From NCBI GenBank assembly GCA_009921765.1, contig RFXC01000199.1, positions 1-7,770 of the forward strand: a DNA stretch of 7,770 nucleotides, written 5' to 3'. The notes beneath the pieces are model-generated. The model saw only the letters and a list, made by a program, of their open reading frames with translations. It was not told the origin of the DNA and did not search any database. The DNA comes from Betaproteobacteria bacterium. GTDB lineage: Bacteria > Pseudomonadota > Gammaproteobacteria > Burkholderiales > Burkholderiaceae. The translations under genes were made by a program, and so were the position numbers. Shown here piece after piece: positions 1 to 7,317 of the stretch. Each line of letters begins with the position of its first letter. The stretch's first letter is position 1.

Positions 1-1
1 A

Positions 2-850
2 TTCGAGTTCGTACCTGGCGATTCACCCGCCGTACAGGTTCAATTGGTCTCGGGGCAGGTCAGTGCATTCAGCTTCGCTGCGGGCGCCGACGTCATCACC
101 GACCTGGGGCCCGACGAATTTGTATCGCTGGTTCCCCGCAATCATCAGTTGCGCGATATTGAAGGCCTGCGTCCGATGGGTACCGGCCTGCAGGCGATGA
201 GCGGCGTCATGCCTGCCGATGGCAAAGTGACCGATCAGGGGTTCTTCATCGTTCGCGGACAGATGTCCCAGTCGGGCGGTGCGACGCAGTTCGCGGTGAC
301 GCAAAGCGGCCCCGATACGCTGGTGGTGTATGACGGCGCTGCGGATTCATCGGTGGTCGATACCGGTCTGGTTCTGCTCGGTGTCACGCCCGACGAGGTC
401 TACACATCCGTGGGGGGGATCAGCCACCGACCCGATCAGGCGGGTTACCAGGGCGATGAAATTCGTCGTGGCACCGACGGCGATGACACCATCGAGGGAG
501 GTGGGAGCGACAATCTGGTCCTCATTGGCGCGGGCGGCAACGATCTCGGCCGCGGGCTTGCCGAGGGCGACATGTTTGTTGGCGGTGCGGGTCTTGATAT
601 CGCCCAGTTGCCGGGCGCGGTGGGCGACTACGTGGTAAAGCTTGCCACGGCAGGGCAGCGGGCGCTGGTCCGCGGGCTGTCAAACGACACCTACAGCGAT
701 TCGCAGTCGGTGTTTGCCATTCAGCCGAAGTCGGGGGCAACCGGTCTGGTCCTGGTGCAGGCCGAACTGCTCAAGTTCCAGCAGCATCGCTGCCGCCATC
801 GCATCTGCGGCGAATGGCGCGACCATCATCGTGAGCGCGGTGCATGCTGA
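2..850 (+). CDS. RTX calcium-binding secreted protein (putative adhesin), upstream part; 5'-truncated and frameshifted
   Basis: This frame is open from the first codon of the window (position 2), so the gene starts upstream. It encodes a beta-rich, Asp/Gly-rich extracellular sequence. Weak RTX nonapeptides begin at 470 (GTDGDDTIE, then GGGSDNLVL). From about 569 the pattern GDMFVGGAGLDIAQL, then a DYVVKL strand, ending in VQAELLKFQ near 781, matches a module common in RTX exoproteins, in which a GGxGxD motif leads to a final 'VExLxFxD'-like strand. After 781 the frame turns into Arg/His/Cys-rich nonsense and stops at 850, while sensible coding continues in the next frame. The two pieces are therefore most likely one gene with an indel, either a real mutation or a sequence error. 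Family knowledge suggests an exported, Ca2+-folded surface or extracellular protein. Adhesin is inferred from the neighbouring T1SS, because the N-terminal retention or ligand-binding domains are not visible. Confidence 0.75.
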   Translation, partial: FEFVPGDSPAVQVQLVSGQVSAFSFAAGADVITDLGPDEFVSLVPRNHQLRDIEGLRPMGTGLQAMSGVMPADGKVTDQGFFIVRGQMSQSGGATQFAVTQSGPDTLVVYDGAADSSVVDTGLVLLGVTPDEVYTSVGGISHRPDQAGYQGDEIRRGTDGDDTIEGGGSDNLVLIGAGGNDLGRGLAEGDMFVGGAGLDIAQLPGAVGDYVVKLATAGQRALVRGLSNDTYSDSQSVFAIQPKSGATGLVLVQAELLKFQQHRCRHRICGEWRDHHRERGAC

Positions 851-1763
851 GCCGGCAGCGTTCGCGCCGATCATCGTAAACAAAAACGATCTTCATATCG
901 TTCTCGAAAATGATTCGGCGCCACCACTCACCTTCCAGCTTGCAGAGGCAGCGTCGGTCAAGTCGCTGTCGCTGTTCGGGTTGGGCGCCGCGAACCTCGT
1001 TGGCAACAGTTTTGACAACGTGCTCATCGGCAACGATGGCGACAACCTGGTGGATGGTCGAGGCGGAAACGACTGGCTGCTTGGAGAAGAGGGCGATGAC
1101 CAACTCTTCGGTGGCGCTGGCCAGGATTGGCTGGACGGCGGGGCGGGCGCGGACCGGCTGTTTGGCGGGTCGGGCAATGACGTCCTGCTGTCGATGGATG
1201 CTGCGCCGGCGGGAGACATTCTGATTGCAGGATCCGGCAATGACTTGCTGATCGCCGGTCCCTCTGCGGACGCGGGGCCGGTCCGAATGATGGGAGGCTC
1301 GGGCTCGGATGTGTTCAGGATCGCGAGCGGAAGTGGCGCCTTGCCCGATGACTCGCCAGACGGGGCGGGCGCTCCGGATCGCGTCAACGCCTTCATCGCT
1401 GACCTGACCACCGCGGACGGGTTGGATCTGTCGGCCCTGCGAACCAGTGCGGAAGGCATTGCAGCGCTTGGTTCGTTGCCAGCCGGCGCTGCGGTGTCCG
1501 GGGACTATCGCGTTTCTCTGGATGGGCTCTACATCGCGGGGCTTCAAGCGGTTACATCGGACAACAACCATGCGGGAGCAGCCGCGCCGATCGAGGCGCT
1601 TGGCGCCGGAAGCAGCCTCAGCGCCGCGCTGGTCGGTTCGGCTGAAATGGCGGCCGCAGCCGCGAGGATGATCGAGATGCCATCCATGCAGGAACTCGCG
1701 GACAAGATGCTTCCTGACCTCTACATGCCGTTGGCCGACTTCGCGGGTCAGCTTTACGCGTGA
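780..1763 (+). CDS. RTX calcium-binding secreted protein, C-terminal part with T1SS target region (continuation after frameshift)
   Basis: This is the continuation of the upstream RTX gene in the +1-shifted frame. The start given is only the approximate frameshift point. The frame is open back to 639 but reads as nonsense before about 780, and I see no ribosome site before the first usable codons (for example GTG at 831), so independent translation is unlikely. Seven consecutive RTX nonapeptides occupy 1002-1190. Two looser ones follow (GSGNDLLIA; GGSGSDVFRI). The segment with DRVNAFIADLTTADGLDLSAL resembles the 'D.I.DF...GD.LDLS.L' stretch of the VCA0849-type T1SS C-terminal target domain, where the uncleaved secretion signal lies. 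Roughly 107 residues follow this motif. They include a beta strand DYRVSLDGLYIAGLQ and a final Ala- and Met-rich helical stretch, which is longer than I would expect. The gene stops at 1761-1763, 110 bases before the exporter gene, which makes this protein the probable substrate. Confidence 0.8.
   Translation, partial: SSIAAAIASAANGATIIVSAVHAEPAAFAPIIVNKNDLHIVLENDSAPPLTFQLAEAASVKSLSLFGLGAANLVGNSFDNVLIGNDGDNLVDGRGGNDWLLGEEGDDQLFGGAGQDWLDGGAGADRLFGGSGNDVLLSMDAAPAGDILIAGSGNDLLIAGPSADAGPVRMMGGSGSDVFRIASGSGALPDDSPDGAGAPDRVNAFIADLTTADGLDLSALRTSAEGIAALGSLPAGAAVSGDYRVSLDGLYIAGLQAVTSDNNHAGAAAPIEALGAGSSLSAALVGSAEMAAAAARMIEMPSMQELADKMLPDLYMPLADFAGQLYA
1002..1190 (+). repeat. Seven tandem RTX nonapeptide-coding repeats
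   Basis: Exactly 63 codons divide into seven 9-residue units starting at 1002, 1029, 1056, 1083, 1110, 1137 and 1164. The units read GNSFDNVLI, GNDGDNLVD, GRGGNDWLL, GEEGDDQLF, GGAGQDWLD, GGAGADRLF and GGSGNDVLL. All fit the GGxGxDxUx consensus (U = large hydrophobic) that builds a Ca2+-binding parallel beta-roll. The repetition is in the protein; the DNA units have diverged. In this family the roll folds only after export into high extracellular calcium. Confidence 0.9.
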
Positions 1764-1796
1764 ATAGAGGAAATGTCGGGAGTTTGCTGCGTACTG

Positions 1797-1801
1797 GGAG
1801 G
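1797..1801 (+). promoter_or_regulatory. Strong Shine-Dalgarno (GGAGG) upstream of a mini-ORF
   Basis: GGAGG lies six bases before an ATG at 1808, which is ideal spacing. It is the best ribosome-binding site between the RTX gene and the exporter, yet it serves only a 14-codon frame. The exporter's own GTG at 1874 has no recognisable Shine-Dalgarno. Confidence 0.5.
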
Positions 1802-1807
1802 GCGAAC

Positions 1808-1852
1808 ATGCGGGTGGCTGGGTTAAACTGGTCGACCCTGCGATTTGCTTGA
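1808..1852 (+). CDS. Possible 14-residue leader peptide upstream of the T1SS ABC gene
   Basis: ATG at 1808 follows a well-placed GGAGG and encodes MRVAGLNWSTLRFA before TGA at 1850-1852. It shares the frame of the ABC exporter gene, whose GTG start is 21 bases after this stop with no intervening in-frame stop. It may be a leader whose translation couples to, or opens, the exporter start. It may also be a decayed 5' end of the exporter ORF (a single TGA would separate them), or chance. The peptide resembles nothing I recognise. Its existence as an expressed peptide is inference only. Confidence 0.25.
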   Translation: MRVAGLNWSTLRFA

Positions 1853-1873
1853 TGGGCGCTCTACGCCATTACC

Positions 1874-4333
1874 GTGACTGGCTCTGATTCGGGCATTCCC
1901 CCGACCCCCGCTGTTTACGACCCGCTCGAGTCTTGCCTTCTGCATCTGTTTGCGTTGCACGAGGTGCCGCTCTCGCGGGCGTCTCTCTATGCTCAGGTGT
2001 TGCGGCCAGAAGGAGCGTGGACGCTCGAACAGTTCATCGAAGCCCTCTCGAGCCGGGGGTTCGTCGCTGAGCAGCAAAGCGGCAAATTTTCTGCGGTCGA
2101 GCGTTCGGGTCTGCCTGCGCTTGTTTTCCTGACTCCTGACAATCGACCCGCGATTCTTTCTCGCGGTCACGACGGTGGCCTGTCGCTTTTTGATCCCGCC
2201 TCCAGGGGGGGCGAATTCAGGGCAGATCCTGATCCTGACCGTATCGAGCAGATGCTTTCGGGCACTTTCGTTGCGGTGAGTCCTCCGCTTCGCGTGCCGT
2301 CGGACCAGGTGAATGCGCCTCGAGGCCGCTTCGGGCATTGGTTCTGGGGGCCGCTCTCAACTGCTCGGTCGCTCTATGTTCAGGTGGGCCTCGCCGCGCT
2401 CCTCACCAATGTGTTTGCGCTCGCAACCTCGATCTTCACGATGATCGTCTACGACCGCGTGTTGCCCAATAACGCGATCGATTCGCTTATCGCACTGATG
2501 GCTGGCATCGCGATCGTTTTTGTCAGCGATTTCGTCATTCGCAGCCTGCGTGGCTATTTCCTTGACGTCGCGGGGTCGCGAGCAGACATGGCGATCGCCG
2601 ATGCACTCTTCGACCATGTTCTCGACCTCGAGATGCGCGCACGGCGAGGCTCAACCGGGTCGCTGGCGAACGTCATGAAGGAATTTGAATCTGTCCGGGA
2701 GTTTCTGACCTCGGCCACGCTCACCACGGTGATCGACATACCGTTTGCGCTGCTGTTTGTTGCAGTCATCTGGGCAATCGGTGGGCCCATGGTATATGTG
2801 CCGCTGATCCTCATCCCTGCCATGCTGCTGGTTGGCGTTGCGCTGCAACCGGCCATGAGGCGTCTGGTGCAGACAGGCTATGAAGACGGGCAGACCAAGC
2901 ATTCCGTGCTGGTTGAATCCATTGCGGGGCTGGAAACCATCAAGGCGCTTGGGGCCGGTCCCGTGATGCGCGGCCGCTGGCAGCGGGCGATTGCCCATCA
3001 GGCAAGGGTGGGGCTCAAAACCCGCTTTCTGGCGCAGTTTGCGGGCAATTTCGCAAACTTCGTATCCCAGGTGTCGCAGGTGGCCATCGTCTCGATGGGC
3101 GTCTTTCTGGTGGCCAAGGGACAAATCGGAATGGGTGCAATCATTGCCTGTTCCATCCTGGCCGGGCGGGCGATTGCACCGCTTGCGCAGCTCGCCCAGT
3201 TGCTCACGCGTGCCAATCAGTCTTACGCCAGTTACAAGGCGCTTGCCAAACTGATGAACGAACCCCGCGAGCATCAACCCTCACGACAGCTGATGCCGCG
3301 TGAATCCCTCGATGGCACGATTGAGTTGCGCGGTGTGTCCTTTTCTTATCCGCAGCAACAGGCCGGGGGTCTCAACGGCGTCAGTCTGAAAATCAGCGCA
3401 GGCGAGCGGGTGGCCATTGTTGGTCGCGTGGGGTCGGGCAAAACCACGCTTGCGAAGCTGCTGCTCGGACTCTATGCACCCAACGCTGGGGCGGTGCTGG
3501 TGGGCGGCGCGGATGTTCGGCAGCTCGATCCCGCCGATCTTCGTCGCAACATCGGCGCGGTTATGCAGGAAATCTGGCTGATGACGGGTACGGTGCGGCA
3601 GAACATCGCGCTCGGCGCGCATTACCCCGCCGACGAGCGAATCGTCGAGGTAGCCCATATTGCGGGCGTACACGATTTCATCAGCGCTCATCCCGAGGGC
3701 TACAACCTCCGCTTGGGAGAGCGGGGCGAAGGGTTGTCAGGCGGTCAGCGCCAGGCCATTACGATTGCGCGGGCGTTGGTCGGCCAGCCCCCCATTCTGC
3801 TGCTGGACGAGCCCACCAGTGCGATGGACATCAATGCAGAGCGGCAACTCATCGAGCGGCTGAAGCCGGTCATCGGCACCTCAACGCTGGTCGTCATCAC
3901 TCACAAGGCAACCCTTCTCGAACTGGTCGATCGTGTGATCGTGCTCGATCAGGGCAAGGTCGTGGCCGACGGTCCCCGCGACAAGGTGCTGGGCGCGGGC
4001 GGGGGATCGACTTCCGGGAGCGCGTCGGCGGCTGCGGGTCCAAGGGGGCCCTCTGGCCCGGACGGTTCGCCTGGGCGAGCGGGCGGTGATTCCCCTTCGG
4101 CGGTGGCCCCCTCGCAAAAAACAGTCGTCTCGCCTCCGACAGGCTCGGCACTCCGTGGCGCCCTGTCTGCTAGACCGTTTGGTGCTCAGGCCCCTGGCGG
4201 TGGTGCGCTGCAGGTCGTGGTGCCGTCCACCCCTGCAACCGGACAATCAACGGGGCGTTCTGTTAGCACTGATATTTCCGCGTCGGGGCTTTCAGGCCCG
4301 GGTTCCGACAGTTCATCCACCAAGGCGGGTTGA
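1874..4333 (+). CDS. Type I secretion system permease/ATPase (LapB/HlyB-type ABC exporter)
   Basis: This 819-residue inner-membrane ABC exporter hydrolyses ATP to drive one-step export of an RTX substrate. Residues about 15-140 form a C39-peptidase-like domain beginning YDPLESCLLHLFALH. The catalytic Cys position (Tyr in HlyB) is Pro by alignment, and no matching His is visible, so it should bind rather than cleave substrate, as in HlyB and LapB. Membrane segments run from about 167 to 440. The nucleotide-binding domain starts near 481 and has Walker A GRVGSGKT (517-524), Q-loop Gln565, signature LSGGQ (from 621), Walker B ILLLDE (Asp645, Glu646) and the H-loop His677, so it looks fully active. 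The conserved part ends near 708. A Gly/Ser/Pro-rich tail of about 110 residues follows, making the protein longer than typical family members (roughly 700-720 residues). GTG at 1874 is the only usable start after the in-frame stop at 1850. The adaptor gene begins three bases downstream, indicating an operon. Confidence 0.95.
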   Translation: MTGSDSGIPPTPAVYDPLESCLLHLFALHEVPLSRASLYAQVLRPEGAWTLEQFIEALSSRGFVAEQQSGKFSAVERSGLPALVFLTPDNRPAILSRGHDGGLSLFDPASRGGEFRADPDPDRIEQMLSGTFVAVSPPLRVPSDQVNAPRGRFGHWFWGPLSTARSLYVQVGLAALLTNVFALATSIFTMIVYDRVLPNNAIDSLIALMAGIAIVFVSDFVIRSLRGYFLDVAGSRADMAIADALFDHVLDLEMRARRGSTGSLANVMKEFESVREFLTSATLTTVIDIPFALLFVAVIWAIGGPMVYVPLILIPAMLLVGVALQPAMRRLVQTGYEDGQTKHSVLVESIAGLETIKALGAGPVMRGRWQRAIAHQARVGLKTRFLAQFAGNFANFVSQVSQVAIVSMGVFLVAKGQIGMGAIIACSILAGRAIAPLAQLAQLLTRANQSYASYKALAKLMNEPREHQPSRQLMPRESLDGTIELRGVSFSYPQQQAGGLNGVSLKISAGERVAIVGRVGSGKTTLAKLLLGLYAPNAGAVLVGGADVRQLDPADLRRNIGAVMQEIWLMTGTVRQNIALGAHYPADERIVEVAHIAGVHDFISAHPEGYNLRLGERGEGLSGGQRQAITIARALVGQPPILLLDEPTSAMDINAERQLIERLKPVIGTSTLVVITHKATLLELVDRVIVLDQGKVVADGPRDKVLGAGGGSTSGSASAAAGPRGPSGPDGSPGRAGGDSPSAVAPSQKTVVSPPTGSALRGALSARPFGAQAPGGGALQVVVPSTPATGQSTGRSVSTDISASGLSGPGSDSSSTKAG
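4037..4090 (+). repeat. Six collagen-like Gly-X-Y triplets in the ABC exporter tail
   Basis: Residues 722-739 of the exporter read GPRGPSGPDGSPGRAGGD, six successive Gly-X-Y triplets in a tail otherwise made of Gly, Ser, Ala, Pro and Thr. Six triplets are short for a stable collagen helix, so this may simply be low-complexity linker sequence. The triplet register is read directly from the codons. Confidence 0.6.
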
Positions 4334-4336
4334 ACC

Positions 4337-5656
4337 GTGAGCGCCCATTCCTCGCGCCCACGCGGTGAAACGATCGCAGCCACCTTGCGCGAGCACGACC
4401 TGAAGCGCAGCGCAAGCTGGTTGCTCTACGCAATTGTGCTCACGGTGGTCGCTTTTTTCGTTTGGGCCGCCACGTTCCACGTTGACACCGTCACCCGCGC
4501 GCAGGGCCGGGTGATTCCGTCCGGGCGAATCCAGGTGATCCAGAGCCTGGAGGGCGGCGTGGTGCAGGCGATTCATGTCAAGCAGGGGCAGAAGGTGGCC
4601 GATGGCGTGGCCCTGGTGTCCCTCAGCTCGATTCAGGCTGACGGTGATTACCAGTCACGCAGGCAGCAGCGCTTCGCGCTGCTTGCGCGGGTGGCCAGGC
4701 TGCGCGCCGAGTTGACGGAAACCGCGCCCTCGTTCGGTGCGGAACTCGAGCGCGACGCCCGCGAGTTTGTGAGCATTGAACGCGCCGCATGGCGAGCCCG
4801 GGCTGAGGAGCGTGATGCACAGATACGGGTGCTCGATTCCCAGCGTGAGCAGCGCAGCCGCGAAATCGAGGAAACCCGTATCGTCATTCAGACGGCCGAA
4901 CGCACGCTCACGCTCGCCCGAGAAGAGCGACGCATTCTTGCGCAATTGGTGGCAAGAGGACTTGAGCCGCAGATCGAACTGGTCCGGTTGGACCGGATGA
5001 TGGCCGATGCCGAGGGCCGGCTAGACTCGGCGCGCTCGGCCATTGTGCGGCTGGAGGCGGCGCTCGCCGAAGTGGTTGCACGCAAGGATGCAACGCTCCG
5101 GCAGATCCGCACGCAGGCACAGGCGGATTTGAACCAGGTTACCGCGGAACTGCGTTCGCTCGAGGAGGTCATGCCGGCACTTGCCGACCGGGTGGGAAGA
5201 ACAGAGCTCAGGTCGCCCGTAAACGGCATTCTTAACCGCCTGCTGATCTCCACGATCGGTGGGGTCGTTCGGTCCGGTGAACCGGTTGCCGAGGTGGTAC
5301 CCATTGATGATCAGCTGGTTTTCGAGGCAATGATCCTGCCCCAGGACATCGGTTTTGTGAAGGTTGGGCAGACCGCACGCCTCAAGATCTCGGCCTATGA
5401 TTTTTCGATCTTCGGCGCCATGGTGGGCACGGTGACGCAGGTTAGTCCGGATGTGGTGACCAATGACCGCGGCGAAAGTTTCTATCTCGCCCGCATCGAA
5501 ACGCTCTCGCCTGTGCTTCAGGCGGGCGAGAAGGAACTGCCGGTGCTACCTGGCATGCAGGCGCAGATCGATATCATCACCGGGGCCAAGACCGTGCTGC
5601 AGTATTTGTCTAAGCCGATGGTCGCCGTTCGAGAGAATGCGTTCCGTGAGCGCTAG
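4337..5656 (+). CDS. HlyD/LapC-family T1SS periplasmic adaptor (membrane fusion protein)
   Basis: This 439-residue adaptor is anchored in the inner membrane and links the ABC exporter to the outer-membrane channel. It has a short cytosolic N-terminus, then one transmembrane helix (about 28-47, WLLYAIVLTVVAFFVWAATF). Next comes the first half of the lipoyl/barrel region, with GRVIPSGRIQVIQSLEGG and the following strand. A long charged coiled-coil hairpin (about 105-285) rich in Arg, Glu and Ala follows, then the returning lipoyl half starting LRSPVNGILNRL (from 291). The C-terminal beta-barrel ends with the family hallmark TGAKTVLQYLSKP (from 415) and a basic end RENAFRER. Length and domain order are normal for the family. 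GTG at 4337 follows the ABC stop by three bases, so translation is probably coupled. The gene end overlaps the start of the channel gene. Confidence 0.95.
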   Translation: MSAHSSRPRGETIAATLREHDLKRSASWLLYAIVLTVVAFFVWAATFHVDTVTRAQGRVIPSGRIQVIQSLEGGVVQAIHVKQGQKVADGVALVSLSSIQADGDYQSRRQQRFALLARVARLRAELTETAPSFGAELERDAREFVSIERAAWRARAEERDAQIRVLDSQREQRSREIEETRIVIQTAERTLTLAREERRILAQLVARGLEPQIELVRLDRMMADAEGRLDSARSAIVRLEAALAEVVARKDATLRQIRTQAQADLNQVTAELRSLEEVMPALADRVGRTELRSPVNGILNRLLISTIGGVVRSGEPVAEVVPIDDQLVFEAMILPQDIGFVKVGQTARLKISAYDFSIFGAMVGTVTQVSPDVVTNDRGESFYLARIETLSPVLQAGEKELPVLPGMQAQIDIITGAKTVLQYLSKPMVAVRENAFRER

Positions 5657-7136
5657 GCAGGATCAGTTGCTCAGGCGGTTCGTTGTGCCGGGTTCCGCAA
5701 AGCACGGAGGGGGTTGGACCAGAGCGGGGGGCGCGCTCATCGCGATTCTGCTCATGTCGCCGGCTGCGTTCTCGCAGACCCTTCCATTGTCGGGCGGGGG
5801 AATTTCCCCACTCCAGACCGTTGCCGTAGCGCCTCCCGAGCAGGTTCCGGCGTTGGGCGAGTCTCAGATCGGTTTTCTCGATGCGTTGCGCTCCGATCGT
5901 CGAATTGCTTTATCGCCCGTTGTCGACCGTCAGTTCCGTGATCGGGTGCGCGAGGCGGTCAGCCGGCATCCGGAATTTCAGGCTGCCATGGTTGCCCGGG
6001 AGGGCGCTCGTGGCGCGACAGAAGAATCGCGTGCGGCACTTCGTCCCCAGGTCACCGGCCAGACCGATGGCGGTTGGCGCTCGTTCGACGAGAACCGGTT
6101 ATTCGGCGTTCCCGAGCGGCGGTACACGAGTGCGGGGTGGGGCCTGGCGTTGAGGCAGTTGGTGTTCGACTTCGGGGCAGCCGAGGCTTTCGTTGTGTCG
6201 GCCGAAGCGCGAGAGCGTATTGCAGCTGCGCGGGCCGAGGCACGTCGCGCAGAGCTGGCGCTGAGGGCCATACAGGTTGCGATCGAGTTCGAGTCGGCGA
6301 ACTTGCAGGAGGGGCTCGCGCTCGAAAACCAGGCAGCTCGCGTCGCGATTGCTCAATACGTAAGGGAGCGCTACGAGCTGGGCGGCGGGTCGCGCAGCGA
6401 CGTACTGCGGGCGCAGGCGCGGGTGGCCGACGCGCTGGCCGGGGTGGTGGCAGCCAGGACGCGGGTTGCAGCGGCCCGAGCCGGTTATCGCGAGATATTT
6501 GGGGCTGAGCCTGCAGGCGCAACGGATCTGCTTGCAGCGGTTGAGGTGCGTGATGTCGCGGGCGCGTCGGTTCTTGCGCCGGTGTTTGCCACAGTTCGGG
6601 CGGCCCAGGCTGGAAGGGAAGCTGCGCAGTCAGAGTTGAAGGCAGTCGCCGCTCGCGCGCTTCCACAGCTTAATTTCGAGAGCACATTCACCCGGCGAGA
6701 CCAGATTGGCGATGGGTTTCCGGGAAATGACCGTACCGCGCTGTTCAATTTTCGCTATGAGTTCTATAACGGCGGCGCAGCGCAGGCGCGTGAGACACAG
6801 GCCTTGTCCAGACTGCAGCAGGCCGATCACGACTACCAGACTGCAGTGCTCTCCTTCGAGCGCTTTGCCGCACAGGTGCTCGCCGAGGCGAGTGCTTCCG
6901 ATCAACTGCTGCTTGCGCGGATCGAGGCAGCAGAGTTGGCGGCTGCATCGCTCCGGGCGGTTCGCGAGCAGTTCGCTTTTCGCCGCGGAACGCTCCTGGA
7001 CCTGCTCAATGCGCAGGAGGTGCTGCAGGCGGCGGGGCGTGACCTGATCGATGCCTATGCCCAGCAGGTGTTTGGAAGCTATCGGGTGCTTTACATCGCG
7101 TCGAGGCTCGACTCGCATTTTGGATTTGCGCAGTAA
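5637..7136 (+). CDS. TolC/LapE-family outer-membrane channel of the type I secretion system
   Basis: About 499 residues from ATG at 5637. A signal peptide is visible: hydrophobic GGALIAILLMSPAAF (31-45), with likely cleavage after AFS at 46. The N-terminal region before it is long (about 29 residues), so GTG at 5646 (11-base overlap with the adaptor gene) or GTG at 5685 could be the true start. The open frame extends back to 5463 inside the adaptor gene, but that part is not credible. The mature protein shows the two-fold repeat of outer-membrane efflux proteins. The first half has a long Ala/Arg/Glu-rich helix and YELGGGSRSDVLRAQ (246-260). The second half has LPQLNFESTF, a strand FNFRYEFYNGG, and GTLLDLLNAQ (451-460), followed by the final helix with FGSYRVLYIASRL. 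These are the equatorial motifs of T1SS TolC proteins. The trimer forms the barrel and periplasmic tunnel for export. It is the last gene of the exporter operon. Confidence 0.93.
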   Translation: MRSVSARQDQLLRRFVVPGSAKHGGGWTRAGGALIAILLMSPAAFSQTLPLSGGGISPLQTVAVAPPEQVPALGESQIGFLDALRSDRRIALSPVVDRQFRDRVREAVSRHPEFQAAMVAREGARGATEESRAALRPQVTGQTDGGWRSFDENRLFGVPERRYTSAGWGLALRQLVFDFGAAEAFVVSAEARERIAAARAEARRAELALRAIQVAIEFESANLQEGLALENQAARVAIAQYVRERYELGGGSRSDVLRAQARVADALAGVVAARTRVAAARAGYREIFGAEPAGATDLLAAVEVRDVAGASVLAPVFATVRAAQAGREAAQSELKAVAARALPQLNFESTFTRRDQIGDGFPGNDRTALFNFRYEFYNGGAAQARETQALSRLQQADHDYQTAVLSFERFAAQVLAEASASDQLLLARIEAAELAAASLRAVREQFAFRRGTLLDLLNAQEVLQAAGRDLIDAYAQQVFGSYRVLYIASRLDSHFGFAQ

Positions 7137-7317
7137 TGCCGCCGCGCTGCACCTCCGAGAGGCGTTGATCTGGTTTAGCGGAAAAAATGTGCGTTATTTC
7201 TCAGTCGGTTATCCAGAGATTTGGTGCGTGTCACTGTAAGATTGCGGATGTACGCGGGCACTGTGTGTTGCGTGTCGGTCCACCAGTCGCTCCCAATCGT
7301 CCTACCTGGTCTTATAA

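Noticed and set aside
771..1571. Long minus-strand open frame opposite the RTX gene
   Set aside because: It is an Arg/Gln-rich shadow of the Gly/Asp-rich RTX coding strand, which shows real repeat structure; GC-rich genes often leave such antisense frames open.
2651..3277. Minus-strand open frame opposite the ABC exporter membrane and linker region
   Set aside because: The plus strand encodes conserved ABC exporter sequence here; the antisense translation has no recognisable motif or ribosome site.
5463..5636. Upstream extension of the TolC-like reading frame inside the adaptor gene
   Set aside because: The extended part encodes Arg/Cys/Ser-rich sequence with no family similarity and overlaps the well-conserved C-terminus of the HlyD adaptor in another frame; the credible start lies at or after 5637.
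7150..7162. Small hairpin CCTC-CGA-GAGG after the TolC-like gene as a terminator
   Set aside because: The stem is only four base pairs and no T-run follows directly, so it does not qualify as an intrinsic terminator.
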